A stretch of DNA of 64,000 bases from positions 62,001 through 126,000 of the forward strand of contig NZ_QEWO01000005.1 of NCBI RefSeq assembly GCF_003402235.1, in the 5' to 3' direction. Below the pieces are notes generated by a model. It made no database searches. It worked only from the letters and a program-made list of their open reading frames with translations, and was not told the DNA's origin. This DNA is from Parahaliea mediterranea (lineage in GTDB: Bacteria; Pseudomonadota; Gammaproteobacteria; Pseudomonadales; Halieaceae). This document shows positions 6,667 to 15,412 of the stretch, one piece after another. The position numbers and the translations under genes were made by a program. The stretch's first letter is position 1, and every line of letters begins with the position of its first letter.

Positions 6667-8928
6667 ATGAAAACCGCCATCCATACCTTTCGACGCAACG
6701 CCATCGCCCAGGGTGTCCTGCTGGCCTGTTGCGGCCAGGCCCTGGCCGCACCCGAGCCGCAGGAGCTTGACCTCACGGTTATTGAATCCGAGAGCATCGA
6801 GCGCGATGCGGTGATCGACGTGATCACTGCCCAGGACATCAGCGCCCAGCAGATCGACAACGCCGATGACCTGGTGCGTTACATTCCCGGTGTCTCGGTA
6901 TCGCGCGGTGACGACCGCTGGGGCGGCAGCGGCTTTAACATTCGCGGCCTCGACGAAGACCGGGTTGCCATCAACGTCGACGGCGTACCCCAGGGGGAAA
7001 CCCTCAAATACGAAGGCGGCCAGGCTTACGGCTACTTCAAGGGCAACCGCAACGGGGTTGATATCGAAGCGCTGAAAAGCGTGGAAATCGTCAAGGGCGC
7101 CGATGCCTTGTTCTCTGGCAGCGGCGCGCTGGCCGGTGCAGTCAACATGACCACCAAAGACCCGGACGACTACCTTGCGCCCGAAGGCAACGACTGGGGA
7201 CTGGGCCTGAAAACCGGCTACAGCAGCGTGAATGATGAAACCATGGCCTCGCTGGCGGCGGCCAACCGGTCCGGCAATCTGGAGTCGCTGCTGGTTTACA
7301 CCTGGCGCAGCGGCCACGAATTTGAAAACTTCGACATGGACGGTGCCGACATCGACGGCGCGGCCCGGGAAGTCCCGGACCCCCAGGACAAGGAACTGAA
7401 CAGCGTGCTCGGCAAGCTGATCTACGAGATCAGCCCGGGCCAGGAAATCGGCCTGGTGGGCACCTACTACGACAAGAACACCGAAACCGAGACCCGCTCC
7501 TTCAACGGTGACTGGTACCACGACCGGGTGGGCGACGACACCAACAAGGTCACCCGCTACGGCGTGTTCTACAACCTGGAGGCAAAAACGGCCCTGTTCG
7601 ACAACCTGTCCGCCGCCATAAACCAGCAGGATGTTGAAACCGAGGCCCTCACCCGCCAGCGTGCGGAGTTTTCCATTCCGCCGTTTTTCACGTCCAACGA
7701 AAACCGCCTCGATGACCGCAGCTACGACCAGGACATGCTGCAGGTCACCCTGGACCTTGAAAAAACCCTGGGCGATCACCGCCTGATCTACGGCCTGGAA
7801 CTGCAGGACAAGGACTACCGCAACAGTCAGTTCCGCTACGCCGACGACCTCACCGACGACAGCGACGTGTGGGAGACCAGCAACCTCGGTGCGCTGGTGC
7901 CAAAATCCGAGGCCGAGGTCTACACCCTGTATGCCCAGGATACCTTCGCGCTGGGCACATCCACCCAGATCCGCCTGGGCCTGCGCTACGACGACTACAG
8001 CTACGATGCCGAATCGGATGCCAACTATCTCGATGAAACCGGCACCCTGCAGCCAGTGGATTTCAGCGCCGTCACCTGGACCGTGGGCATCGAGCAGGCC
8101 TTCACCGATCACCTCAGCCTGGAGGCCGGCGTATCCACCGGCTTCCGCGCGCCCACCATCGAGGAAATGTACAGCACCAATGGCAGCGTTGATGACTGGA
8201 ACACCATTGCCAACCCCGACCTGGAAGCGGAGACCAGCACCAACTACGACATCGCCCTAGTGGGCAACCACAAACTCGGTAGCTACCGGGTTGGCGTGTT
8301 CTACAGCCAGTATGACGATTTTGTTGACTACGAAACCCGCGAGGGCATCAATCAGAACACAGGTCAGCCCGATCCCAACGGCTTCAGTGTGCCGGTGAAC
8401 ACCGACGAGGTGGACATCAAAGGCCTGGAGCTGGCGGCCACCCTCAACCTGAGCCGCGTGTTTGGCATGGAAGAAGGCCTAAGCACCGGCCTGCAGGCGG
8501 CCTACACCGAGGGCGAAGAAGCCAACGGCGACCCGGTGTACTCCGTGCAGCCCCCCAGCGCCGTGTGGACGGTCAACTACGACAGCCCCCGCGGCAACTG
8601 GGGCCTGCAGTTCGCCACCACCTACACCGAAGGCAAGGACGGCGACGACGCCTACGAAACCAGTGCCGAGGGCGGGCGCACCTACCCGCTGTACCTCAGC
8701 AACACGGCCACGGTATTCGATTTGCGCGCCTACGTGGACATCCTTGAAAACCTGCGCCTGGTGGCGGGGGTGTACAACCTGACCGACAAGGAATACTACG
8801 CCTGGGATTCCGTGCGCTTCATCGACCAGGGCGACCTACGCCCGGGGATTGGTGTGGAAGACAACGGGATTCGCCGCTACAGCGAAGCGGGGCGCAACTT
8901 TGAAGTGAGCCTGAACTACCAGTTCTGA
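6667..8928 (+). CDS. TonB-dependent outer-membrane receptor, heme/hemoglobin-type family
   Basis: 753 residues: signal peptide, a TonB-box-like segment near the mature N-terminus (QELDLTVIES), plug domain (GVSVSRGDDRWGG, VEIVKGADALFSGSGALAGA) and a 22-strand barrel ending in SLNYQF with C-terminal Phe. FRAP at 493-496 and NPDL at 516-519 are the paired boxes of heme/hemoglobin receptors. However, no histidine lies between the boxes, where characterised heme receptors have one, so the ligand may not be heme. Longer in-frame reading from 6526 is rejected: AGGGGAAA is placed right for ATG 6667. Last gene of the Fur-box operon; probably powered by the Exb/TonB genes on the other side of that box. 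Confidence 0.9.
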   Translation: MKTAIHTFRRNAIAQGVLLACCGQALAAPEPQELDLTVIESESIERDAVIDVITAQDISAQQIDNADDLVRYIPGVSVSRGDDRWGGSGFNIRGLDEDRVAINVDGVPQGETLKYEGGQAYGYFKGNRNGVDIEALKSVEIVKGADALFSGSGALAGAVNMTTKDPDDYLAPEGNDWGLGLKTGYSSVNDETMASLAAANRSGNLESLLVYTWRSGHEFENFDMDGADIDGAAREVPDPQDKELNSVLGKLIYEISPGQEIGLVGTYYDKNTETETRSFNGDWYHDRVGDDTNKVTRYGVFYNLEAKTALFDNLSAAINQQDVETEALTRQRAEFSIPPFFTSNENRLDDRSYDQDMLQVTLDLEKTLGDHRLIYGLELQDKDYRNSQFRYADDLTDDSDVWETSNLGALVPKSEAEVYTLYAQDTFALGTSTQIRLGLRYDDYSYDAESDANYLDETGTLQPVDFSAVTWTVGIEQAFTDHLSLEAGVSTGFRAPTIEEMYSTNGSVDDWNTIANPDLEAETSTNYDIALVGNHKLGSYRVGVFYSQYDDFVDYETREGINQNTGQPDPNGFSVPVNTDEVDIKGLELAATLNLSRVFGMEEGLSTGLQAAYTEGEEANGDPVYSVQPPSAVWTVNYDSPRGNWGLQFATTYTEGKDGDDAYETSAEGGRTYPLYLSNTATVFDLRAYVDILENLRLVAGVYNLTDKEYYAWDSVRFIDQGDLRPGIGVEDNGIRRYSEAGRNFEVSLNYQF

Positions 8929-9009
8929 GCGACCCGCCGGTGGCCCCGGTGAGTGGGCGGCCGGCGGAGCCTTGCGGCTGCGCTCAGAAGATGCTCAGCT
9001 GAAGTTAAG

Positions 9010-9031
9010 GTAAAGCTCAGGTAAAGCTCAG
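9010..9031. repeat. Two tandem copies of an 11-base unit at the end of the antiporter operon
   Basis: The unit GTAAAGCTCAG occurs at 9010-9020 and 9021-9031, across the stop codon (9017-9019) of the leftward antiporter gene. A CCGCCGG...CCGGCGG inverted repeat (8934-8940 and 8961-8967) lies between this and the convergent receptor gene and may help end transcription; it has no T-run. Confidence 0.6.
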
Positions 9032-10705
9032 GAACAGGTAAACCGCCAGCAGCAGGGCGACCCACAGCACCATGGTGCCGGTGCCCACGTCCCGCGACAG
9101 CACACCGCCCGGTGAATACAGGTGCCGGGCGAGGTCGAGAAGCTGTTGCAGCAGGCGCTGGCCGAACTGGCGCAGGCGCTGGTCAATGGCCTCGATCACG
9201 GCAATCACCCGCCGCGCCAGGGCGGGCAGCAGGCGCCGGTAACTCCAGTCCACATCCAGGTGAACGGCGTTAAGCTCTGGCGGATACAGGCCACGCCGGT
9301 TCAGCCACACAAAGGCCAGGGCCGAGAACAGCAACAGCTGCAGCTGGGTCAGTACGTGGGTCACGTCGTAGGGCGTGTAGGCCACGTCGAAGGGCAGGGC
9401 GCTGTACAGCACCCCCGGAAACACCCCGATGGCAATGCACAGCACGGCGGCAATCAGCATGGCCAGCTGCATGTTGCCCGGCGGATCCGACACGCGAATG
9501 CCCGAGTCGTGGGCGAAGAAGGCGAAGTAGGGGATCTTGATGCCGGCGTGGTGGAACACCCCGGCGGAGGCGAACAGCAGCAGCAGCCAGACGCCGTTGT
9601 AGTCGGCCTTCAGGGCCGCCGACATGATCATCGATTTGCTGACAAAGCCGCTGAACAGGGGGAAGGCAGAGATGGACGCCGCCCCCACAATGCACAAAAG
9701 GGTGGTGCGCGGCATGGTTTTGTACAGGCCGCCCAGCTCCGAGCCATTGATGCGGCCGGTCATGGTCAGCACCGCGCCCATCGACATGAACAGCAGACCC
9801 TTGAAGATGACATCGGTAAAGGCGTGGGCCACGGCGCCGTTGATGGCCAGCTGCGAGCCGATGCCGATACCCACCACCATAAAGCCCAGCTGGTTGACCA
9901 GGCTGTAGGCCAGCACCCTGCGCAGGTCGTTTTCCACCACGGCGAAGAAGATCGGAAAGCAGGCCATGGTGGCGCCCACATACACCAGCAGCTCGGTGCC
10001 GGGAAAGCCCCGCGCCAGGGCGTAAATGGCGACCTTGGTGGTAAAGGCGCTTAGGAACACCGTGCCGGTGGGGGTGGCCTCCGGGTAGGCATCCACCAGC
10101 CAGCTGTGCAGCAGGGGGAAGGCCGCCTTCAAACCCAGCGCCGCCAGAATCAGCCAGCCGTACACCTGGCTGGTGCCGATCAGGCCAAAAGACAGTGAGC
10201 CGCTGTTGCGCCACAGCAAAAGGATGCCGGTGAGCAGCAGCAGCCCGGAGACAATCTGGATCACCAGATAGCGCACGCTGGCGCTGTAGGCGGCGGGGCT
10301 GCGCCGCGCCCACACCAGGCACACCGAGGTGAGCGCCATGCCCTCCCAGAACAGGAAGAAGGTCAGCAGGTCGCCGGCGAACACCGCGCCCAGGGCGCTG
10401 CCGGCATAGAGCAGGGCGCTCACCTGCTGCAGGGTATCGCGCACGTGCAAGGCGTAAATCAGCCCGATCAGCGCGGCAATGTGGAACAGGTAGCCAAACA
10501 GCAGCGACAGCCGGTCGATGCGCAGCCACTCCAGGCTGAGGTTGAACAGGCTGTGCGACAGGGTCGCATCAACCGGCAGCCACCACAGGTTCAGCGCGCC
10601 CAGCAGCGGCGTGGCCACCAGCACGGCGCTGCGCAGGTGGCCACGGGTCAGGGCGGCGGCCAGTGCCGCCAGGTAGAACAGCGCAAAGGGGGGCAGTGCG
10701 GTCAC
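9017..10705 (-). CDS. Proton-translocating antiporter subunit (MrpD/NuoL-M family), third copy
   Basis: 562 residues with about 14 membrane helices. Keeps the channel residues of the ND/Mrp antiporter family: Glu in FFLFWEGMALTS, Lys in LGLKAAFPLLHSWL and Lys in SAFTTKVAIYALAR, plus the PEATPTGTVFLSAF segment. A C-terminal extension (about 470-562) carries an amphipathic, Arg/Gln-rich helix (DQRLRQFGQRLLQQLL) and a last membrane helix, recalling the lateral helix of NuoL. It overlaps the upstream small membrane protein gene by ATGA. Last gene of the Mrp-like operon. Could be annotated MnhD or NuoL-like; the ion specificity cannot be read from sequence. Confidence 0.88.
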   Translation of the reverse strand: MTALPPFALFYLAALAAALTRGHLRSAVLVATPLLGALNLWWLPVDATLSHSLFNLSLEWLRIDRLSLLFGYLFHIAALIGLIYALHVRDTLQQVSALLYAGSALGAVFAGDLLTFFLFWEGMALTSVCLVWARRSPAAYSASVRYLVIQIVSGLLLLTGILLLWRNSGSLSFGLIGTSQVYGWLILAALGLKAAFPLLHSWLVDAYPEATPTGTVFLSAFTTKVAIYALARGFPGTELLVYVGATMACFPIFFAVVENDLRRVLAYSLVNQLGFMVVGIGIGSQLAINGAVAHAFTDVIFKGLLFMSMGAVLTMTGRINGSELGGLYKTMPRTTLLCIVGAASISAFPLFSGFVSKSMIMSAALKADYNGVWLLLLFASAGVFHHAGIKIPYFAFFAHDSGIRVSDPPGNMQLAMLIAAVLCIAIGVFPGVLYSALPFDVAYTPYDVTHVLTQLQLLLFSALAFVWLNRRGLYPPELNAVHLDVDWSYRRLLPALARRVIAVIEAIDQRLRQFGQRLLQQLLDLARHLYSPGGVLSRDVGTGTMVLWVALLLAVYLFLSFT

Positions 10706-11055
10706 TGGTCACCCTCCTGTGCTGGCGTTGGCGTTGGCGTTGGCGTTGGCGTTGGCGTTGGTGCTGGTGCTGGTGCTGCCGCTGCAGCGGGATGCTGCGG
10801 CAGATCGCGCCGGGCGTAGTAATCCTCCGGGCGGATGATGAGGCGGCGCATCCACTTGGCGACAAGCACCAGAATCACGCAGCCGATAAAGCCGTAGGCG
10901 GGGTAGAAGCCGAGCATACCCTCCCAGGGGTGTTCGGTGTGGCGATGAACGGCGAGCTCCAGCCCCAGGGCAATGGCACAGGCACCGTAGAGCAGCCACA
11001 GGATGCGCTGGATGTTGCGCGGCTTGTCGAACAGGCCGGGTTGGTCGTCGTTCAT
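10702..11055 (-). CDS. Small two-helix membrane protein with Pro-Thr repeat tail
   Basis: 117 residues, not a family I recognise with confidence. Two membrane segments (about 17-35 and 50-70) are joined by HRHTEHPWEGMLGFYPAYGF; the rest of the tail reads RPEDYYARRDLPQHPAAAAAPAP and then a run of Pro-Thr pairs coded by a hexanucleotide repeat. It sits between two antiporter channel genes, four bases after one and overlapping the next by ATGA, so it is almost surely a subunit or assembly factor of the Mrp-like complex (inference). The start at 11055 was chosen because it follows the previous stop closely; a longer reading to 11097 would overlap that gene. Confidence 0.8.
   Translation of the reverse strand: MNDDQPGLFDKPRNIQRILWLLYGACAIALGLELAVHRHTEHPWEGMLGFYPAYGFIGCVILVLVAKWMRRLIIRPEDYYARRDLPQHPAAAAAPAPAPTPTPTPTPTPTPAQEGDQ
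10721..10774. repeat. Hexanucleotide repeat GTTGGC inside a coding region
   Basis: Five perfect copies of GTTGGC (10727-10756) are flanked by variant copies GCTGGC, GTTGGT and GCTGGT. On the coding strand it gives the Pro-Thr/Pro-Ala tail of the small membrane protein. A six-base unit changes tail length without changing frame. Confidence 0.9.
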
Positions 11056-11059
11056 GGGC

Positions 11060-12529
11060 TCACCCTCCCGCGCCGGGTATGCGGCTGACCAGCGCATACA
11101 GGGGTTGTGGGAACAGGAACAGGGCCAGGCAGGCGGCGGTTGTCACGCCGATGGCAATGCAGCAGGCCAGGGGCGCCTCCTGTAGCTTGCCTGCCGGGGC
11201 CGGCTCGGCCCCGCCCGGCCAGAAGGCGCGCACCGGTATCAGGGTCAGGTAGACAAGGTTGAGCAGGGTGCTCACGATGAGCGCCCCGGCCAGCAGCAGG
11301 GCGCCGGCATCCAGGGTGCCCAGCAGCAGGTACCACTTGCTCCAGGTGCCGCCGGTGGGGGGCAGGCCGGCAATGCTCAGGCTGGCCAGCAGGAAGGCGC
11401 CCATGGTGAAGGGCATTTGCCGGCCCAGCCCGCGCAGCTCGCTCACCTGCGTTTTGTGGGCCGCCACCATAATGGCCCCGGCGCAGAAAAACAGGGTGAT
11501 TTTGCCAAAGGCGTGCATGGCGATGTGCAGGCCGGAGCCGGTAATGCCACTGGGCACCGCCAGCAGGATGCCCAGGCTGATATAAGCCAGCTGGCTTACC
11601 GTGGAATAGGCCAGCCGCGCCTTGAGGTTGTCCTGGCGCATGGCGACGATGGAGGCGGCCAGCAGGCTGAAGCCGGCCAGGTAGAGCAGCAGCTCGCGGC
11701 TGGCTACCCCGCTCAACTGATCCAGCCCGAAGATGTACACGCCAATTTTGACCAGGGTGAACACGCCGGCCTTCACCACCGCCACCGCGTGCAGCAGGGC
11801 GCTCACCGGTGTGGGCGCCACCATGGCCGCCGGCAGCCAGCGGTGGAAGGGCATCATCGCCGCCTTGCCAACGCCAAACACAAACAGCACCAGCAGGGCG
11901 GCCAGCAGTGCCGGCGGAGTGCTGGGGCCAAACACGCCGCCGGGGGTAAATGTCAGGCTTTCGGCCGTGGCCCAGGTGAGGATGATTGCCGGCAGGAAGA
12001 ACAGGATGGAGGTGCCCAGCAGCACACCCAGGTATACCCGGCCACCGTGGCGCGCGCGATCCGTTCCGGCGTGCACCACCAGCGGCCAGGTGGCCAGGCT
12101 CAGCAGCTCGTAGAACAGGAACAGGGTGAGCAGGTTGCCGGCGAAGGCAATGCCCATCACGCAGGTGATGGACAGCGCAAAGAAGCTGTAAAAGCGGCTT
12201 TGATGGGTTTCGCCGTGCCCGCGCAGGTAGCCGATGGCATAGACAGTGGTGACCAGCCACAGGCTGCTGGCGATCAGCGCAAACAGCATGCCCAGCGGTT
12301 CCACCGCGAGTTCCAGGCCAAGGCCCGGCAGTAGGTCCGCGCTTTGCCAGCTGGGCGGGGTGCCGGCGTTCAGGGCGCTGAGTATGCGCAGGTTGATGGC
12401 CAGCAGGGCGGTGCCGGCGGCCAGGGTCAGGCCCTCGCGCAGGTTGGGGTGGTGGCGCAGCAGGACGATGCCGGCCACCGTTGCGGGGCCAAGCAGCAGG
12501 CTGGCGAACAGCAGGCCGGCGCCGTTCAT
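11060..12529 (-). CDS. Proton-translocating antiporter subunit (MrpD/NuoM family), second copy
   Basis: 489 residues, about 14 membrane helices. Family landmarks: Glu in LFLFYELLSLATW, Lys in FGVGKAAMMPFHRWLPAAM, the PTPVSALLHAVAVVKAG segment with its second Lys, and GLPPTGGTWSKWYLL near the end. These are the proton-path residues shared by MrpD, NuoM and NuoN. An open frame extends leftward-upstream to 13759 but that part is a shadow of the next gene; the real start ATG at 12529 overlaps the previous stop (ATGA). One of three such subunits in this operon. Confidence 0.9.
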   Translation of the reverse strand: MNGAGLLFASLLLGPATVAGIVLLRHHPNLREGLTLAAGTALLAINLRILSALNAGTPPSWQSADLLPGLGLELAVEPLGMLFALIASSLWLVTTVYAIGYLRGHGETHQSRFYSFFALSITCVMGIAFAGNLLTLFLFYELLSLATWPLVVHAGTDRARHGGRVYLGVLLGTSILFFLPAIILTWATAESLTFTPGGVFGPSTPPALLAALLVLFVFGVGKAAMMPFHRWLPAAMVAPTPVSALLHAVAVVKAGVFTLVKIGVYIFGLDQLSGVASRELLLYLAGFSLLAASIVAMRQDNLKARLAYSTVSQLAYISLGILLAVPSGITGSGLHIAMHAFGKITLFFCAGAIMVAAHKTQVSELRGLGRQMPFTMGAFLLASLSIAGLPPTGGTWSKWYLLLGTLDAGALLLAGALIVSTLLNLVYLTLIPVRAFWPGGAEPAPAGKLQEAPLACCIAIGVTTAACLALFLFPQPLYALVSRIPGAGG

Positions 12530-14058
12530 GGCGCACCTGCCCCTGGCAGCGGTGCTGGCGGGTGCCCCAGCAACCCCGCTGCGCTGTCTCCCAGCAAACC
12601 CGCCGCGGCGCCGGCGGCGGTGCCCACCGGCAGGCGGGTATCCAGCCCGAAGTAGATGTTGGCCAGGGCCAGCAGCAGGGTGCCGGCCAGCAGCAGCGGC
12701 GGCGCCTCCTGTGGCGGCGTGGCGGGTTGGGCGGGGTTCTGGTCCAGCCAGGCAGTTTCCACAAAGCGCCAGATGTACACCGCCGTCAGCAGCGAGCCGG
12801 CCACAATCAGCAGGGCCAGCAGCCACTGCTCCCGTGCCAGGGCCGCCGTAACCAGATACCACTTGCTGATAAAGCCGGCGGTGCCGGGCACGCCAATCAG
12901 GCTGATGCCGGCCACTACGATGGCGGCGCTGGTCAGGGGCATGCGCCGGCCAATGCCACGCAGCGCCTGCAACTCGTTGCCGCCCACCCGCATGGCGATG
13001 GCGGCCAGGGCCAGGAACAGGGCGCCCTTCATCAGCGCGTGGTTGAACAGGTGAATCAGGCTCGCCTGCACCCCGGCCACGGTGCCAATCCCCACGCCCA
13101 CCGCCATGTAGCCGATCTGGGCGATGCTCGACCAGGCCAGCGCGCGCTTCAGGTTGCTGGCAAACACCGCCACCAGTGAGCCGGCGAAAACGGCAACCAC
13201 CCCGAGGGAGATAAACACGGCCTCCAGCGACAGGGCCAGGCGGGAGCTCTCCAGGTGGAACACCGAAAAGCTGAAGCGGATCAGCACATACAGCGCCACC
13301 TTGGTGGCGGTGGCGGCGACATAGGCGGTTACAATGGCCGGGGCCTGGGTGTAGGCCCCCGGCAGCCACAGGTGGAGGGGGAACAGGGCGAGCTTCAGGC
13401 ACACCCCCACCACAATGAAGGCGTAGGCGGCAAACACCGTGCGCGACTCGCCAAGGCCCGGCAGGCGCTGGGCCAGGTCGGCCATGTTGAGGGTGCCGGT
13501 CAGCATGTAGATAAAGCCGATGCCGATCAGGATAAAAGTGGCGCCAATGGTGCCCATCACCAGGTAGTTGAAGGCGGCGACCAGCGCCTGGCGATCGCGC
13601 CCGCAGGCCACCAGGGCGTAGGTGGCCAGGGAGGATATCTCCAGAAACACAAACAGGTTGAAGGCATCGCCCGTGGCGGCAATCCCCAGCCACCCGGCCA
13701 GGCACAGCAGGCAGGCCACATAAAACAGGGTGCGCCGGTTCTCGGCGATGTCGTGCCACACACTGGCGCGCGAGGCCACAAGCACTACCGCCGCAATCCC
13801 GGACACCAGTAGCAGCACGAAGGCGTTGAGCAGGTCGATGCGGTATTCAATGCCCCAGGGCGCGGCCCAACCCCCAAAGGCATAGTGAATAACGCCCTGC
13901 CGGGCGGTGGCCTGCAACAGGGCGGCGGCCGCCACAAAGGCCAGCACCGCCACCGTACTGGCAAAGGCCCAGGCCGCCGTGGGGCGGCGCAGCACGGCGC
14001 AGGCCGGCGCCCCGATCAGCGGCAACAGCACCGGAAGCAGGGCCAGCTGGCTCAGCAC
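12526..14058 (-). CDS. Proton-translocating antiporter subunit D (MrpD/MnhD), first copy
   Basis: 510 residues with GTG start overlapping the stop of the subunit C gene (CAGTGCTGA). About 14 membrane helices; Glu in FNLFVFLEISSLATYALV, Lys in VCLKLALFPLHLWLPGAYTQAP, Lys in AATATKVALYVLIRF, and GVPGTAGFISKWYL. The position directly after C and the sequence make it the best candidate for the standard MrpD. A last Ala/Gly/Pro-rich tail of about 35 residues is odd. An open frame reaches 14775 but that upstream stretch belongs to other genes. Confidence 0.92.
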   Translation of the reverse strand: MLSQLALLPVLLPLIGAPACAVLRRPTAAWAFASTVAVLAFVAAAALLQATARQGVIHYAFGGWAAPWGIEYRIDLLNAFVLLLVSGIAAVVLVASRASVWHDIAENRRTLFYVACLLCLAGWLGIAATGDAFNLFVFLEISSLATYALVACGRDRQALVAAFNYLVMGTIGATFILIGIGFIYMLTGTLNMADLAQRLPGLGESRTVFAAYAFIVVGVCLKLALFPLHLWLPGAYTQAPAIVTAYVAATATKVALYVLIRFSFSVFHLESSRLALSLEAVFISLGVVAVFAGSLVAVFASNLKRALAWSSIAQIGYMAVGVGIGTVAGVQASLIHLFNHALMKGALFLALAAIAMRVGGNELQALRGIGRRMPLTSAAIVVAGISLIGVPGTAGFISKWYLVTAALAREQWLLALLIVAGSLLTAVYIWRFVETAWLDQNPAQPATPPQEAPPLLLAGTLLLALANIYFGLDTRLPVGTAAGAAAGLLGDSAAGLLGHPPAPLPGAGAP

Positions 14059-14405
14059 TGCTGGTCCTGTTGGAGAATGTCGTTCTGGTTGACGCTGCCG
14101 TAGGCGGCGTGAATGCGGATCACCAGCGCCAGCCCCACTGAGGTGGTGGCAATGCCCACTACAATGGCAGTGAGAATCAGCACATGGGGCAGCGGGTTGG
14201 AATACAGCGTAACGCCCTCGGTGAGAATGGGTGCCGCGCCGCCCGCCACCTTGCCGGTGCTGATATACAGGATGAACACCGAGGTCTGGAAAATATTGAG
14301 TCCGATCAGTTTTTTCACCAGGTTGGCGCGGGCGATGACGATAAAAAAGCCGAGCATCATCAGTACCACCACCACCCAGTAATTGAAGTAGGAGAGCACG
14401 TCCAT
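14052..14405 (-). CDS. mnhC: Na+/H+ antiporter subunit C (MrpC/MnhC, NuoK-like)
   Basis: 117 residues with three membrane helices; LIGLNIFQTSVFILYISTG and the PLPHVLILTAIVVGIATTSVGLAL segment are the family core, homologous to NuoK. Length is normal. It is a small membrane subunit that links the MrpA/B side to MrpD. Two bases separate it from the A'B fusion gene upstream, and its stop overlaps the GTG of the next gene. Confidence 0.93.
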   Translation of the reverse strand: MDVLSYFNYWVVVVLMMLGFFIVIARANLVKKLIGLNIFQTSVFILYISTGKVAGGAAPILTEGVTLYSNPLPHVLILTAIVVGIATTSVGLALVIRIHAAYGSVNQNDILQQDQQC

Positions 14406-14407
14406 CC

Positions 14408-15400
14408 TCAGCCCTCCGCCATTTCGAACTGGTTGGCAAAGGCGTAGTAGATGACCGTGATGACCGAGGCCACGGTGATGCCAACGCCCAGCTCCACCAG
14501 CAGTATGCCGATGTGCTGGCCCAGCACCGGGTTAGCGGCAAACACGCTGTAGTCAAGGAAGGGGCGCCCATCCAGCATGGCCAGCAGGCCGGTGGTGCCA
14601 TACAGCAGCACCCCCACGGCGGCGAGGGTTTCGACCACCGCCGGGCGCACCACCCGGCAGACCGTGGGCAGGCCGTAGAGCAGCCCGTAGAGAATGATGC
14701 CCGAGGCAAAAATAACCCCCGCCTGGAAGCCGCCGCCGGGGCCGTACTCGCCGTGGAACTGCACATACAGGGCAAACAGCAGAATGAAGGGAATCAGAAT
14801 CTTGCTCACCACCTGCAAAATGGTGTGCGGCTCGCTGTGGCTGCCGGGGGTGTAGCGCGGCCGCGCCGACCCCCGCTGGCCGGGGGTGGCCAGAATCAGC
14901 AGCACCGCCACGCCGGCGGTAAAGATCACCAGCACCTCCCCCAGGGTGTCGAAGGCGCGGTAGCTGGCCAGCACCGAGGTCACTACATTGGGAATGCCAA
15001 TCTCTTCCCCGGACAGCTGCAAATAACGCGGGGCCACATGGGTGTGTGCCGGTGCATCGGCGCTGCCAAAGGGCGGCATGTCGAGGGTGCCGATGATCAG
15101 CAGTGCGCCGGTGATGGTCACCAGCACAATGGCCAGTATCGGCAGCGCGCCAGCGGCCCGCGGCTCGCCACGGCCGATGGCAGCCACCGTTAGCAGCAAC
15201 AGCAGCGGCGACACCCCGGCACCCACCGCGGCTTCGGTAAAGGCCACGTCGACCGCATCCATGGTGACAAAGAAACTGGCGGACAGCAGGCCGTACACAC
15301 TGGTCAGCATGGTGGAGGCCAGCAGCCCGCGCACCACCACCAGTGCCCCCGCCGTGGCAACCAGCAGCATCAGCAAAACACTATTGACCAGCAACTCCAC
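14408..15400 (-). CDS. Fusion of MrpA C-terminal (DUF4040) and MrpB domains
   Basis: 330 residues. N-terminal part (about 1-110) has the DUF4040/MbhD-like signature SVYGLLSASFFVTMDAVDVAFTEA, normally found in the C-terminus of MrpA. The rest (about 190-325) is MnhB: SKILIPFILLFALYVQFHGEYGPGGGFQAGVI and a conserved C-terminal helix pair. In classical Mrp operons MrpA is a large protein with a NuoL-like N-terminal half; here that half is absent from this gene and probably supplied by one of the separate MrpD-like subunits. Also contains a periplasmic loop around HTHVAPRYLQLSGEEIGIPN. Lies 12 bases after mnhG. Confidence 0.9.
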   Translation of the reverse strand: MELLVNSVLLMLLVATAGALVVVRGLLASTMLTSVYGLLSASFFVTMDAVDVAFTEAAVGAGVSPLLLLLTVAAIGRGEPRAAGALPILAIVLVTITGALLIIGTLDMPPFGSADAPAHTHVAPRYLQLSGEEIGIPNVVTSVLASYRAFDTLGEVLVIFTAGVAVLLILATPGQRGSARPRYTPGSHSEPHTILQVVSKILIPFILLFALYVQFHGEYGPGGGFQAGVIFASGIILYGLLYGLPTVCRVVRPAVVETLAAVGVLLYGTTGLLAMLDGRPFLDYSVFAANPVLGQHIGILLVELGVGITVASVITVIYYAFANQFEMAEG

Positions 15401-15412
15401 CGGCAGCCCCGC

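Noticed and set aside
10721-10774. Possible CRISPR array from the repeated GTTGGC
   Set aside because: The unit is six bases with no spacers and is part of a coding sequence.
14059-14775. Upstream extension of the subunit D frame to 14775
   Set aside because: The residues overlap the MnhC and A'B genes, show no similarity, and the GTG at 14058 overlaps the MnhC stop in normal operon style.
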